Shown: positions 43,564-51,624 of the stretch, piece by piece
How positions within the stretch are numbered: the stretch's first letter is position 1
Layout of the letters: every line of letters starts with the position of its first letter
From: UBA6912 sp963792895
Lineage (GTDB): Bacteria > Actinomycetota > Acidimicrobiia > Spongiisociales > UBA5794
Reading direction: 5' to 3'
Length of the DNA: 64,000 nt
NCBI GenBank assembly: GCA_963792895.1
Contig: CAWBYA010000002.1
Location: 12,701 to 76,700, forward strand
Notes under the pieces: generated by a model
The model's input: the letters and a program-made list of their open reading frames with translations, nothing else
The model's database searches: none
What the model was told of the DNA's origin: nothing
Made by a program: the position numbers and the translations under genes

Positions 43564-44697
43564 ATGGCCCACCGACCATCACCGCTCCACTGCATCATCC
43601 CACCCTTCATGCTCGAGTCGATCCAAGCCCACGGCTCACCACCTCAGCGGGAGGCTGCGAGGACGAATCTGGCGGTGGGAGCAGAGATCCGTAGGCGGCG
43701 GGCCGCCGCCCCTGCGGAGGCCCCTCCCGAAGCTCAGGCGGCCGGCAAGGAACGCATCGTCTACTCGGCAAACAACGCAAGCGACCTGCCGGGGACTCCA
43801 GTTCGCTACGAGGGCGATGGTCCGTCAGGTGATGTTGCCGTTGACGAGGCATACGACGGTTCCGGGAGCACGTACGACCTCTTCAAGGATGTGTTCGGTC
43901 GTGACTCCATCGACGGCAACAACATGCGGCTCGACTCGACGGTCCACTATCAGGTCGGCTACGACAACGCCTTCTGGAACGGTGAGCAGATGGTGTACGG
44001 CGACGGCGACGAGGACCAGCCGGCCGAGCAGCGCCTCTTCAACCGTTTCACCGCCTCTCTCGACGTCATCGGCCACGAGCTCACCCACGGCGTCACCCAA
44101 TTCACGGCCGGCCTCGTCTACCTCAACCAGCCTGGGGCGCTCAACGAGCACTTCTCGGACGTGTTCGGGTCGCTCGTCCTGCAGCGCACACTCGGCCAAA
44201 CCGCGGAAGCCGCCTCGTGGGTCATCGGGTCTGGCCTCTTCACCGAGAACGTCAACGGCGTTGGCATCCGGTCGATGAGGGCGCCTGGGACCGCCTACAA
44301 CGATCCGGTGCTCGGCTCGGACCCGCAGCCGGGCCACATGGACGACTACGTGACGACCCTGGAGGACAACGGGGGTGTCCACATCAACTCGGGCATCCCA
44401 AACCGGGCCTTCTATGAAGTGGCCGCCGGTCTTGGCGGCTTTGCGTGGGAGCAGGCCGGGCCCATCTGGTACACCGCCCTGACGGACGGCCGGCTCGGGT
44501 CGCAGGCATCGTTTCAGGAAGCGGCCAACCTGACCTTTGAGGTCGCCGGCGAGCTCTATGGGAGTGGCAGTGCCCAGCAGACGGCCGTCGTCGGCGGCTG
44601 GAATGCGGTGGGAATCGATGCCGCCGCCTCCGTCGGACCGGTGCCCGGCGGATGCTTGCCGCTCGGTTCGGTGCTCGGTCGGTTCCGGCGTGGCTGA
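43564..44697 (+). CDS. M4 metallopeptidase of protealysin type
   Basis: The 377-residue product starts MAHRPSPLHCIIPPFMLESI, with the short protealysin propeptide motif PPFMLE and no signal peptide. The catalytic domain has VIGHELTHGVTQF (HExxH, near residue 175) and NEHFSDVFG (third zinc ligand Glu). DNGGVHINSGIPNRAFYEVA supplies the C-terminal catalytic His. ATG 43564 lies 10 bases after AGAGGAGG; ATG 43555 would be only 1 base away. Such enzymes are zinc-dependent and often intracellular or exported without a signal peptide. The C-terminal ends GCLPLGSVLGRFRRG, short for the family. It is paired with the emfourin gene. Confidence 0.92.
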   Translation: MAHRPSPLHCIIPPFMLESIQAHGSPPQREAARTNLAVGAEIRRRRAAAPAEAPPEAQAAGKERIVYSANNASDLPGTPVRYEGDGPSGDVAVDEAYDGSGSTYDLFKDVFGRDSIDGNNMRLDSTVHYQVGYDNAFWNGEQMVYGDGDEDQPAEQRLFNRFTASLDVIGHELTHGVTQFTAGLVYLNQPGALNEHFSDVFGSLVLQRTLGQTAEAASWVIGSGLFTENVNGVGIRSMRAPGTAYNDPVLGSDPQPGHMDDYVTTLEDNGGVHINSGIPNRAFYEVAAGLGGFAWEQAGPIWYTALTDGRLGSQASFQEAANLTFEVAGELYGSGSAQQTAVVGGWNAVGIDAAASVGPVPGGCLPLGSVLGRFRRG

Positions 44698-44801
44698 CGA
44701 CGACAGCAGCACCGTCCATACACGCTGATGCCGCTCGCCGTACGTCCGCCTGAGGCTCTCAGTGCGTATGCTCGGATTCAATCCGCGGCGAGGAACGCAC
44801 C

Positions 44802-45803
44802 ATGACTCGATTCGGGATCTACCTCCAGGACGCCCACAGCATCGCCGAGTCGATCGAACATGCCCGCTACGCCGAGGCGAGCGGCTTCGATTCCGTGTGG
44901 CAGGCAGACTCCCGACTGGCCAGGGAGGCGACCGTGGCGATGGCAGCGCTGGCGGCCGCCACCGAGCACATCACCATCGGCAGCGGCGTCATAGATTGCT
45001 GGTCCCGCAACCCGGCTCGTCTCGCCACGTCGTTTGCGACGCTCGATGACTTGGCTCCCGGTCGGATCATCCTCGGTGTAGGGGCCTGGTGGGATCCGCT
45101 CGCTCGTAAGGTCGGCATCGACCGCGCCAAACCGTTGACGGTGATGCGTGAGGTCGTGTCGGTCGTACGCGATCTGCTCGCCGCCAAGACGGTCACCTTC
45201 CACGGCGAGTTCGTCGATTTCGACGGTGTCGAGCTCGACTACATCCACCAGCAGCGCACACCGAAGGACGTGCCCATCTACATCGGGGCTACGGGGCCGA
45301 AGATGCTCGAGTTGACGGGTGAGATCGCAGACGGCGTCGTTCTCAACTACCTGGTCTCCCCCCAGTACAACAACGCAGCGATGGAGCGGCTTGCCGCCGG
45401 CGCGGCTCGTGGCGGGCGGTCGATCGACGACCTCGATAGGCCCCAGCTCGTGGTCTGCTCGGTCGATCACGACAGGGATGCGGCTCTCGACGCCGCCCGA
45501 ATGCTGGTCACGCAGTACCTCGGGCAGCAGCCCCACATCATGAAGGCGTCCGGCGTGCCGCAGGAGCTCCTCGACGACATCGCCCGCCACCTCACCTGGC
45601 CGGCAACCCACGAGCAGCTCATCGAAGCGGCGCAGCACGTGCCGGACGAGGTCGTCCAGCTCATCACCGCAGCCGGCACGCCGGATGAGTGTCGGGCCAA
45701 GGTCGCCGAGTACGTCGACGCCGGGTGCACGAGCCCGATTCTCTATCCGCTCGGCGCCGACGTTGAGCTGATGATCGACACGTTCGCCGATGGGATCCGG
45801 TGA
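44802..45803 (+). CDS. LLM-class F420-dependent oxidoreductase
   Basis: The 333-residue TIM-barrel protein starts MTRFGIYLQDAHSIAESIEHARYAEASGFDSVWQADS. It contains TIGSGVIDCWSRNPARLATSFATLDDLAPGRIILGVGAWWDPLARKVG and VPIYIGATGPKMLELTGEIADGVVLNYLVSP. These match methylene-H4MPT-reductase-like luciferase-fold enzymes that use F420. GAGGAACG precedes the ATG. With the deazaflavin nitroreductase at 9.2 kb it supports F420 metabolism. The natural substrate is unknown. It is monocistronic and converges on a strong hairpin terminator. Confidence 0.9.
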   Translation: MTRFGIYLQDAHSIAESIEHARYAEASGFDSVWQADSRLAREATVAMAALAAATEHITIGSGVIDCWSRNPARLATSFATLDDLAPGRIILGVGAWWDPLARKVGIDRAKPLTVMREVVSVVRDLLAAKTVTFHGEFVDFDGVELDYIHQQRTPKDVPIYIGATGPKMLELTGEIADGVVLNYLVSPQYNNAAMERLAAGAARGGRSIDDLDRPQLVVCSVDHDRDAALDAARMLVTQYLGQQPHIMKASGVPQELLDDIARHLTWPATHEQLIEAAQHVPDEVVQLITAAGTPDECRAKVAEYVDAGCTSPILYPLGADVELMIDTFADGIR

Positions 45804-45932
45804 GCCTGACGCCCTGCGTCCTTCCCTGACCGCTCCGCCTCGGACACCGGGACCGCTGCCGGCGAACTCTCGGCCATTGTGTACCGTTTCGGTACGGCCG
45901 AGCCTTAAGGCTGGACATTCCCCAGACGCGAT

Positions 45933-45961
45933 CCGGGCCCCTGCAAGGAGCAGGGGCCCGG
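45933..45961. terminator. Bidirectional hairpin terminator
   Basis: CCGGGCCCCTGC, loop AAGGA, GCAGGGGCCCGG is a perfect 12-pair stem between the convergent LLM oxidoreductase and membrane-protein genes. It should end transcription from both sides. Confidence 0.85.
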
Positions 45962-45988
45962 AAACTCGAATCGGTGTGTTGGTTGTGA

Positions 45989-46735
45989 TCAGTTGGTGGG
46001 GACGATCTCCTTGCGGGCGTCCAGCATCATCTCGGGGATGGTGTCCGGGACGACCTCGTCCTTGCTCCGGGTCGCCCACACGAGGCCGGCGCCCGAGAAC
46101 AGGAAGGTCAAGCCGAGTCCTGCGAGCAGGCCGGCCAGCGCCAGACCCATCTGCAGGGTGGAGTGCGTCACGGTGCCGACGCCGAGCTCGGCGATGAGGC
46201 CGTGAGCGGTGCCGGACCATGCCTGGCCGCGAGCCGCACCCTCCAGCGGGTTCAGCCTGTCGAAGTCCGTCCAGTAGCCACCGAGGCCTGCTGCGACCCG
46301 CTCAGGGCTGCCGACCTCGTTGACGACGACTTCGTACTCGCCTGCGGGAATGACGTCATCGCCGAATGGGGTGTCTTCGGTCAAGACCACGGTTTGGGTG
46401 CCGTGCAGCACGTGGAAGCCGATCGTCGCCATCTGGTACATGTACTCGGAAGCCGTGTTGACCAGCGGATCGTTCGGGTCGAGGTCTGCCATGTTGACCG
46501 GGTAGCCCCAGTCATCGGTGAGCAGGGTCATGATCGCCTCGGCACCTTCTGTGGTGCCACGGTCGATCAACTGGCCGTCTTCGTTGTAGCTGAGAGTGAC
46601 GTTCTGGGCCTCGCTGAAGGACTGCAGCGAGCCGTAGCCATCCTGCACCCTCGTGTACGCGACGCCACCGGCGACCACGAATCCAAGTCCGATAATCGCC
46701 AGGACAACTCCGAGTGCTCGGAGGCGCTTTGCCAT
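45989..46735 (-). CDS. Two-helix membrane protein of unknown function, likely ArsR-regulated
   Basis: The 248-residue protein has an N-terminal membrane helix (LRALGVVLAIIGLGFVVAGGVAYTRVQDGY) and an extracytoplasmic domain of about 150 residues (NVTLSYNEDGQLIDRGTTEGAEA, HVLHGTQTVVLTEDTPFGDDVIPAGEYEVVV, YWTDFDRLNPLEGAARGQAWSGTAHGLIAELGVGTVT). A second helix follows (LQMGLALAGLLAGLGLTFLFSGAGLVWA), then a short acidic cytoplasmic tail. I do not recognise the family. It diverges from an arsR gene and has the same operator sequence TTGTGAA-N4-TTCACAA in its leader, so it is probably induced together with arsR by the metal or stress sensed by ArsR. Confidence 0.82.
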   Translation of the reverse strand: MAKRLRALGVVLAIIGLGFVVAGGVAYTRVQDGYGSLQSFSEAQNVTLSYNEDGQLIDRGTTEGAEAIMTLLTDDWGYPVNMADLDPNDPLVNTASEYMYQMATIGFHVLHGTQTVVLTEDTPFGDDVIPAGEYEVVVNEVGSPERVAAGLGGYWTDFDRLNPLEGAARGQAWSGTAHGLIAELGVGTVTHSTLQMGLALAGLLAGLGLTFLFSGAGLVWATRSKDEVVPDTIPEMMLDARKEIVPTN

Positions 46736-46771
46736 CAGATGCTCCTTACCTATCTGGGTGGACTTCTGTGT

Positions 46772-46789
46772 TTGTGAACGGATTCACAA
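46772..46789 (-). promoter_or_regulatory. ArsR-type operator in the membrane-protein leader
   Basis: TTGTGAA-CGGA-TTCACAA is an inverted repeat 36 bases upstream of the membrane-protein start (ATG 46735). It shares its half-site with 47086-47105 in front of arsR. Matching sites at two divergent promoters suggest joint repression by the ArsR protein. Confidence 0.7.
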
Positions 46790-46804
46790 TCTGTAAAGGA
46801 TGTT

Positions 46805-47072
46805 CTCGCCAATCGTCGATCGGCGATAGAGTCCAATGGTCCCTTCGCATCGAGTCCGTTTGGCCTTAAGTCGGGCTGCCTGCTGCCGTGCAGTCACGTA
46901 TGCCGTCCCGCCTGGCCCCTCCTGACCCATCGATCATCCCCCTGCCAGGGCGCTTGTTGACTGGCGAAACGTGGCTTCGGTGATCCTCTCGTGGGCGATC
47001 GTGCCCTTCTCGAGAGGCCGTTCACCGGTCGGAAGGGCCAAACGTCCCTACCGTCGATCGACGATTGGCGAG
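46805..47072. repeat. 18-base inverted repeat flanking the arsR intergenic region
   Basis: CTCGCCAATCGTCGATCG (46805-46822) recurs as its exact complement CGATCGACGATTGGCGAG (47055-47072). Each arm lies just inside one of the two TTGTGAA-type operators, so the whole region is roughly mirror-symmetric. The roughly 230 bases between the arms show no gene. The arms may be second regulator sites at both promoters or the ends of a small element. Confidence 0.75.
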
Positions 47073-47085
47073 ATCATCGTCACAG

Positions 47086-47105
47086 TTTGTGAACTCGTTC
47101 ACAAA
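47086..47105 (+). promoter_or_regulatory. ArsR autoregulatory operator
   Basis: TTTGTGAACTCGTTCACAAA is a near-perfect 20-base palindrome 20 bases before arsR. It shares the half-site TTGTGAA with the site in front of the divergent membrane-protein gene. The position fits autorepression. Confidence 0.75.
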
Positions 47106-47125
47106 GAACCTGGAGAAGGCGTGTC

Positions 47126-47479
47126 ATGACGGCTGGACGGCCACCAGAGTGCTGTGAGGAGGGGCTTCCCCATCCGTCGCCGCTGAGCGACGAGCAGATT
47201 GCTCGGATCGCCAAGGGACTCGCGCATCCGGCGCGTATCCGCATTCTCGAGCAATTCGAGGAGTGCACGCCACACATCGTCCAGGACATCGTCGACGAGT
47301 GCGATCTCGCCCAATCGACGATCTCCGAACACCTTCGTATCCTTCGCGAAGCCGAGTTGTTGTTCGCTCGCAAGGACGGTCCGCGCACCTGGTACTGCAT
47401 GCGCCGGTCGGTGTTGCGTCGCTTTGCCGCAGCCGTCGAGGGTCTCACGAGCGAGGCGACCGCAACACCCCTACGGTGA
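47126..47479 (+). CDS. ArsR-family regulator
   Basis: The 117-residue winged-helix protein contains SDEQIARIAKGLAHPARIRILEQFEE, then IVDECDLAQSTISEHLRILREAELLFARKDGPRTWYCMRRSVLRRF, the ArsR DNA-binding core. The N-terminal PPECCEEGL has a vicinal Cys pair. With the Cys of VDECDL in the recognition region and the Cys of WYCMRR, it could bind As(III) or a soft metal. It probably represses itself and the divergent membrane-protein gene through the TTGTGAA palindromes, releasing DNA when metal binds. No arsenic pump or reductase lies next to it, so the signal is open. Confidence 0.9.
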   Translation: MTAGRPPECCEEGLPHPSPLSDEQIARIAKGLAHPARIRILEQFEECTPHIVQDIVDECDLAQSTISEHLRILREAELLFARKDGPRTWYCMRRSVLRRFAAAVEGLTSEATATPLR

Positions 47480-47559
47480 CCGACGCACCGCGTTGGCCCG
47501 GCAACCTGCCGCCTCGGTGAGTAGCGTCAGCCGAACACGAGCCCTGCAGGGAGGTCGAC

Positions 47560-48132
47560 ATGGCACAGACCGTGGGAGGTCGTCTCGATGCGCTGGCCGG
47601 AGGCGACGTCAAGGGAATGTGGGCCTGGACGCTGCTTCGTCTCCTGCTTGGATGGTCGTTTCTCTGGGCCTTCCTCGACAAGTTCTTCGGACTGGGGTTC
47701 GCTACCTGCCGTCTGGAGGGAGGCGCCATCGACTTTGGCTGCGACGCAGCGATGATGAACGGCGGCTCGCCGACGTACGGGTTCCTGAACTTCGGCACGC
47801 AAGCGAGCCACACGGGTGGGCTCTTCGAATGGATGGCCCCTTCGGCGCCCGATGCGATCAACTTCGCCGACGTTCTCTTCATGGCAGCGCTTCTCATCGG
47901 GGGCGTCGCACTCATGGTCGGCATCGGTGTCCGCATCGCCGCCATCGGTGGGGCGATCCTGATGGCATTCATGTTCTTGGCCGGCGACGTGTGGCCGCCG
48001 AACAACCCGGTGAACAGCAGCCACGTGATCGAGATGGCGGCCTTTCTCGGCATCGCCACCGTCGGCGGAGGGAAGCTCGCCCTTCAGGGATGGTTCACCG
48101 AGCGGTTTCCCGCGTTGGGTTGGGTGAAATAG
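47560..48132 (+). CDS. DoxX-family membrane protein
   Basis: The 190-residue protein (ATG 47560, GGGAGG upstream) has four hydrophobic segments (MWAWTLLRLLLGWSFLWAFLDKFFGLGF, ADVLFMAALLIGGVALMVGIGV, RIAAIGGAILMAFMFLAGDVWP, HVIEMAAFLGIATVGGGKLAL). The DoxX features RLLLGWSFLWAFLDK and NNPVNSSHVIE are present. DoxX-like proteins are small subunits of quinone-linked oxidoreductases or act in sulphur and redox stress; the exact role is unknown. It follows arsR by 80 bases and could be cotranscribed. Confidence 0.86.
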   Translation: MAQTVGGRLDALAGGDVKGMWAWTLLRLLLGWSFLWAFLDKFFGLGFATCRLEGGAIDFGCDAAMMNGGSPTYGFLNFGTQASHTGGLFEWMAPSAPDAINFADVLFMAALLIGGVALMVGIGVRIAAIGGAILMAFMFLAGDVWPPNNPVNSSHVIEMAAFLGIATVGGGKLALQGWFTERFPALGWVK

Positions 48133-48199
48133 TCCTTCTCGTCTCCACGCATCTCCGCAGTCTCCGGGCGAGTACCCGGCGGCTGCTACAACTCAGCCC

Positions 48200-49006
48200 A
48201 TGAACGAGGCGCAATCCGGCAGAGTGCTGATCGTCACCGGTGCGACCGGCATCGCCGCCGCCGGTGCAAGGAAACACGCCGCCGCAGGGGGGCGAGTATT
48301 CGTCGTGAGCCGCACCGCGGAACATTGCCATGCCCTCGAAGCCGAGATCACCTCGAACGGCGGCGCCTGCGCATCTGCGGCCGCAGACCTTCGCGATGAG
48401 GCGGCCACGGTGCGTGCGTTCGACCGTGCGGCATCGCAGTGGGGGCGGATTGACGGGCTGTTCGCAGTGGCCGGTGGCAGCGGCAGGAGGTTTGGCGACG
48501 GGCCGCTCCACGAGACATCGCTCGACGGCTGGGCGGCAACGGTCACTCTCAACCTCCACCCCCCGTTCCTGGCCGCACGGGAGGCGCTGAGCGTCATGGT
48601 CGACCAGTCGCCCGACGCCACGGGCAGCCGCGGCGCGATCGTCATCGTGTCGAGCGTGCTCGCCGGCCACCCTTCGCCTCGCCTGTTTGCAACCCATGCG
48701 TACGCCGCTGCAAAGGCGGCCGAGAACGGTCTGGTCGTTGCAGCCGCCGCTCACTACGCACCACACGGCATCCGGATCAACGCCGTGGCGCCGGGTCTCA
48801 CCGACACCCCGATGGCGGCTCGCGCCGCAGGCGATGCCGCGATCATGGCGTATGCAGCTACCAAACAACCGCTCGTTGGCGGGTTCGTGTCCCCCGGGGC
48901 GGTGGCCGTGGCGGGGCTTTTCCTCCTCTCGCCGGATGCCGCGGCGATCACGGGTCAGATCCTCGCCGTCGACGGCGGCTGGAGCGTCTCCGAGGGCATC
49001 GTCTGA
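48200..49006 (+). CDS. Short-chain dehydrogenase/reductase
   Basis: The 268-residue protein has the SDR Rossmann start VLIVTGATGIAAAGARKHAAAGGRVFVVSR (TGxTGIxxA, a variant of TGxxxGIG), FAVAGGSGRRFG in place of NNAG, and the active site VSSVLAG (Ser) with YAAAKAA (Tyr-x3-Lys). The end QILAVDGGWSVSEG is typical. NAD(P)-dependent oxidoreduction of an unknown alcohol or ketone is expected. It has no RBS of note and no partner; the ROK kinase gene converges 14 bases away. Confidence 0.88.
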   Translation: MNEAQSGRVLIVTGATGIAAAGARKHAAAGGRVFVVSRTAEHCHALEAEITSNGGACASAAADLRDEAATVRAFDRAASQWGRIDGLFAVAGGSGRRFGDGPLHETSLDGWAATVTLNLHPPFLAAREALSVMVDQSPDATGSRGAIVIVSSVLAGHPSPRLFATHAYAAAKAAENGLVVAAAAHYAPHGIRINAVAPGLTDTPMAARAAGDAAIMAYAATKQPLVGGFVSPGAVAVAGLFLLSPDAAAITGQILAVDGGWSVSEGIV

Positions 49007-49020
49007 TCCTCGGTTGCCGA

Positions 49021-49935
49021 TCAGGTGGGGGCATCATGCGCCGCGAGCGCTGCGCCGACTGCCCCTGCCGCTGAGCCGAGCTCAGCGGGAACGATGCGAA
49101 TCGCCTCCGCGGGGAGCAACGTGGCTCGACGTCGGGTCGCAGCCCGAATGGGTTCGAGGAACAAGTCACCCGCCGCTCCAATGCCGCCGCCCACCACGAT
49201 GCGCTCAGGGCCAACGACGGTGAACACGTTTGCGAGGGCGATGCCGAGATAGCCGGCCGCTGTGTCGACGGCGGCGATGCAACGCTCCTCTCCGGCCCGC
49301 ACCCCGTCGAACACGGCCGCGACATCGCGCTTGCCCGCCATGGCGGCCAACACGTCTGAGCGAGCCATCGCTTCGGCGCAACCTGGGTTGCCGCACCCGC
49401 ACGGCGGGCCGTCTGGGGCAACCGTCTGGTGGGCGATCTCCCCGGCGATCCCAGTGGCGCCGGTGTGGAGGTTGCCGTCGATCATGATGCCGCCCCCGAT
49501 GCCGGTGCCGAGGGTGAGGCAGGCGACGAGCGGGCTTCCCCGGCCGGCTCCGACCCTGCCCTCGGCGAGCGTGAAGGCTCTGGCGTCGTTGATGAGCGTG
49601 ACCGGGCGATCGAGGGCCGTCTCCAACTCGGCACGCAGCGGCACCCCTCTCCATTGCCCGGGGAGGTTGGTGAAGAGCGTGACCACCCCCGTCGCCGCAT
49701 CGAACAGCCCGGGGGTGCCGAGACCCCATCGCCCGCCGGCCTCATGACGATCGGCGACGCTGCGGACCTCGGTCACCAGCCGGGCGATCACGGCGGTGTG
49801 CCCCTCGTGGCCGCGGCTGGGGAAGCTCCCCGAGGCGACGATGTGCAGAGCCGTGGGGTCGGCGTCGAGCTCCAGCACGACCCACTTGATGTTCGTGGCC
49901 CCGAGGTCGACGCCGAGGACGCGTGACGCGGTCAC
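49021..49935 (-). CDS. ROK-family sugar kinase
   Basis: The 304-residue protein has the ATP site LGVDLGATNIKWVVL, TPGLFDAATG, NDARAFTLAEGRVGAGRG, TLGTGIGGGIMIDG, and the ROK zinc motif GPPCGCGNPGCAEAMA. It lacks an N-terminal HTH, so it is a kinase and not a repressor. It phosphorylates a hexose such as glucose, mannose, allose or an N-acetylated sugar. GTG 49935 overlaps the stop of the GntR regulator (GTGA). The divergent SIS protein and the MFS transporter suggest an amino-sugar or rare-sugar route. Confidence 0.9.
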   Translation of the reverse strand: MTASRVLGVDLGATNIKWVVLELDADPTALHIVASGSFPSRGHEGHTAVIARLVTEVRSVADRHEAGGRWGLGTPGLFDAATGVVTLFTNLPGQWRGVPLRAELETALDRPVTLINDARAFTLAEGRVGAGRGSPLVACLTLGTGIGGGIMIDGNLHTGATGIAGEIAHQTVAPDGPPCGCGNPGCAEAMARSDVLAAMAGKRDVAAVFDGVRAGEERCIAAVDTAAGYLGIALANVFTVVGPERIVVGGGIGAAGDLFLEPIRAATRRRATLLPAEAIRIVPAELGSAAGAVGAALAAHDAPT

Positions 49936-50660
49936 TCGAGCGCCTCGGTCGAGTTGCGGCGCAGCACCGCTTCGAACTCGTACCTCTCCGCCGCATACCG
50001 GGTCTCGGTGTGCTCGAGTGGCATACCGGTCTGGTCCTCGATGATGCGGCGCTCGCACAGCACCACCCCCGTCCGCGGCAGCTCGAGGTAGCGGGCCTCG
50101 CGGGGCGTGACGAGTCGAGCGCTCACCGTGGCGAGAGCTCGCATCGGGACGTGCCCGAGCTGCTCGAACACGTCGTGCAGCGATAGGAACGTCGTTTCGT
50201 CCGGTAACGCAGACGCAACCTCTGGATGGATCACAGCCCGCTCGATCGCCATCGGAACGCCGTCGGCGAGCCGCAGCCGCTCGAGCACCACCACCGTCGC
50301 GGCGGCGGTGATGCGTAGCGCCACCACATCCTCCGAGCTCGGCACCTCGAGAGTTCGCATCAGCACACGCGACGTTGCAGTGAGGCCGCGGCGGCGCATG
50401 CTCTCGGTGAACGACAGCGGGGAGCCCAGCAGGCGGGGGACCCGCCGCGCCGCCACGAAGGTTCCCTGACCCCTCCGGCGGACCACCAGGCTCTCGTTGG
50501 CGAGGACTGCGACGGCGTGGCGAGCCGTCATCCGGCTGACCGAGAACTGCTCGCACAACTCGGCGTCAGACGGCAGGCGGTCACCAGGCTCGGCCGCAGC
50601 GACGAGCGCCCGCAGGTGCTGTGCGATCTGCTCGTACCGGGGGAGCGATGGTGTCGTCAC
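49932..50660 (-). CDS. GntR/HutC-family regulator
   Basis: The 242-residue protein from GTG 50660 starts VTTPSLPRYEQIAQHLRALV. The GntR winged helix follows (PGDRLPSDAELCEQFSVSRMTARHAVAVLANESLVVRRRGQGTFVA), then the UTRA ligand domain (LRLADGVPMAIERAVIHPE, SLHDVFEQLGHVPMRALATVSARLVTPREARYLEL, CERRIIEDQTGMPLEHTETRYAAERYEFEAVL). HutC/NagR-type members sense sugar phosphates or histidine-pathway intermediates. It is the first gene of the regulator-kinase operon and probably controls both divergent promoters through the site at 50715-50726. Confidence 0.9.
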   Translation of the reverse strand: MTTPSLPRYEQIAQHLRALVAAAEPGDRLPSDAELCEQFSVSRMTARHAVAVLANESLVVRRRGQGTFVAARRVPRLLGSPLSFTESMRRRGLTATSRVLMRTLEVPSSEDVVALRITAAATVVVLERLRLADGVPMAIERAVIHPEVASALPDETTFLSLHDVFEQLGHVPMRALATVSARLVTPREARYLELPRTGVVLCERRIIEDQTGMPLEHTETRYAAERYEFEAVLRRNSTEALE

Positions 50661-50714
50661 GGAAGAAGGGATCGTCGCATGGTGACGCCCGGCGGGGCCG
50701 AACGAGCGGGTAGC

Positions 50715-50726
50715 ATGTCTATACAT
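50715..50726. promoter_or_regulatory. Putative GntR/HutC operator
   Basis: ATGTCTATACAT is a near-palindrome of the GT-N-TA-N-AC type bound by GntR/HutC regulators. It sits in the 163-base region between the GntR gene and the divergent SIS gene. It is the most A+T-rich spot there and may overlap a promoter -10 element. Confidence 0.5.
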
Positions 50727-50823
50727 TTCCCTGCACGACTCATGAGTGACAGGCTGGCGCGATGACGTCACGATCGCAACACATGCTCCGAGTTGCGCCG
50801 CGAAGCAGCGGAGGACCATCGAT

Positions 50824-51624
50824 ATGACGGCTGCGGGACGGTTCATCGCCGAAGCCCACGACCTCATCGACAGGATCGAGCGGACGCAGCTCCCGGCAAT
50901 CGCGGCTGCCTCGGATCTGTGTGCCGACGCCATTGCCGCGGGCGGGTTTGCCCATCTCTTCGGCACGGGTCACTCGCGGATTCCCATCGAGGAGATGTTC
51001 CCCCGCTACGGCTCGTACCCCGGGTTCCACCCGATCGCCGAGCTGTCGATGACGTTCCACACGCAGGTGGCGGGCGCCAACGGACAGCGCCAGGCAATGT
51101 TCATCGAGCGCGTCGAGGGTCTTGCCGAGGTCATCCTCTCGAACTTCCACGTCCTGCCGACCGATGTGATGGCCGTGTTCAGCGCCGGCGGGACCACCGC
51201 CGTGCCGATCGAGATGGCCATGGCGGCAAAACGTCGCGGGCTTCCCGTGATAGCCGTCACAGCCGTGGCCCACTCCCGGGCGAGCGCGTCGGGCCACAGC
51301 TCCGGGACTCGCCTGCTCGATCATGCCGACATCGTCATCGACCTGTGCACGCCGCTCGGCGATGCGATGGTCGCAATCGACGGCGTCGATACGCCGGTTG
51401 GTCCAGGCTCGACGGTCGCGAACGCCGTCATCGTGAACGAGCTGAAAGTCCAGACGGCTGAGCGCCTCAGCGCAAGAGGGGCGCTGCCGCCCGTGCTGAC
51501 CAGCTCGGCGGTCGTCGGGGCCACGCGATCGCACGAGCTGTTCGAGGCGGCCTATGACGAGCATGCTCGCCGGCTGGGCCGCCAGCTCGGCGGGCCCCCT
51601 GCCGCAGAGCCACCGTCACTGTGA
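50824..51624 (+). CDS. SIS-domain sugar isomerase-like protein (UPF0309 type)
   Basis: The 266-residue protein from ATG 50824 (GGAGGA at 8 bases) has one SIS domain. Its phosphosugar loop is GFAHLFGTGHSRIPIEEMFPRYGSYPGFHPI, with AVFSAGGTTAVPIEMAMAAKRRGLPVIAVT and SGTRLLDHADIVIDLC further on. A long helical N-terminus precedes it. The GTGHSxIxxEExFxRxG pattern matches the UPF0309 group, found near sugar kinases and uptake systems. It probably isomerises or deaminates a phosphorylated (amino)sugar made by the divergent ROK kinase. It overlaps the MFS gene by 4 bases. Confidence 0.88.
   Translation: MTAAGRFIAEAHDLIDRIERTQLPAIAAASDLCADAIAAGGFAHLFGTGHSRIPIEEMFPRYGSYPGFHPIAELSMTFHTQVAGANGQRQAMFIERVEGLAEVILSNFHVLPTDVMAVFSAGGTTAVPIEMAMAAKRRGLPVIAVTAVAHSRASASGHSSGTRLLDHADIVIDLCTPLGDAMVAIDGVDTPVGPGSTVANAVIVNELKVQTAERLSARGALPPVLTSSAVVGATRSHELFEAAYDEHARRLGRQLGGPPAAEPPSL

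Noticed and set aside
47480..48132. Arsenic resistance operon
   Set aside because: Although an ArsR gene is present, the following genes are a DoxX protein and an SDR; no arsenite pump, arsenate reductase or methyltransferase is seen.
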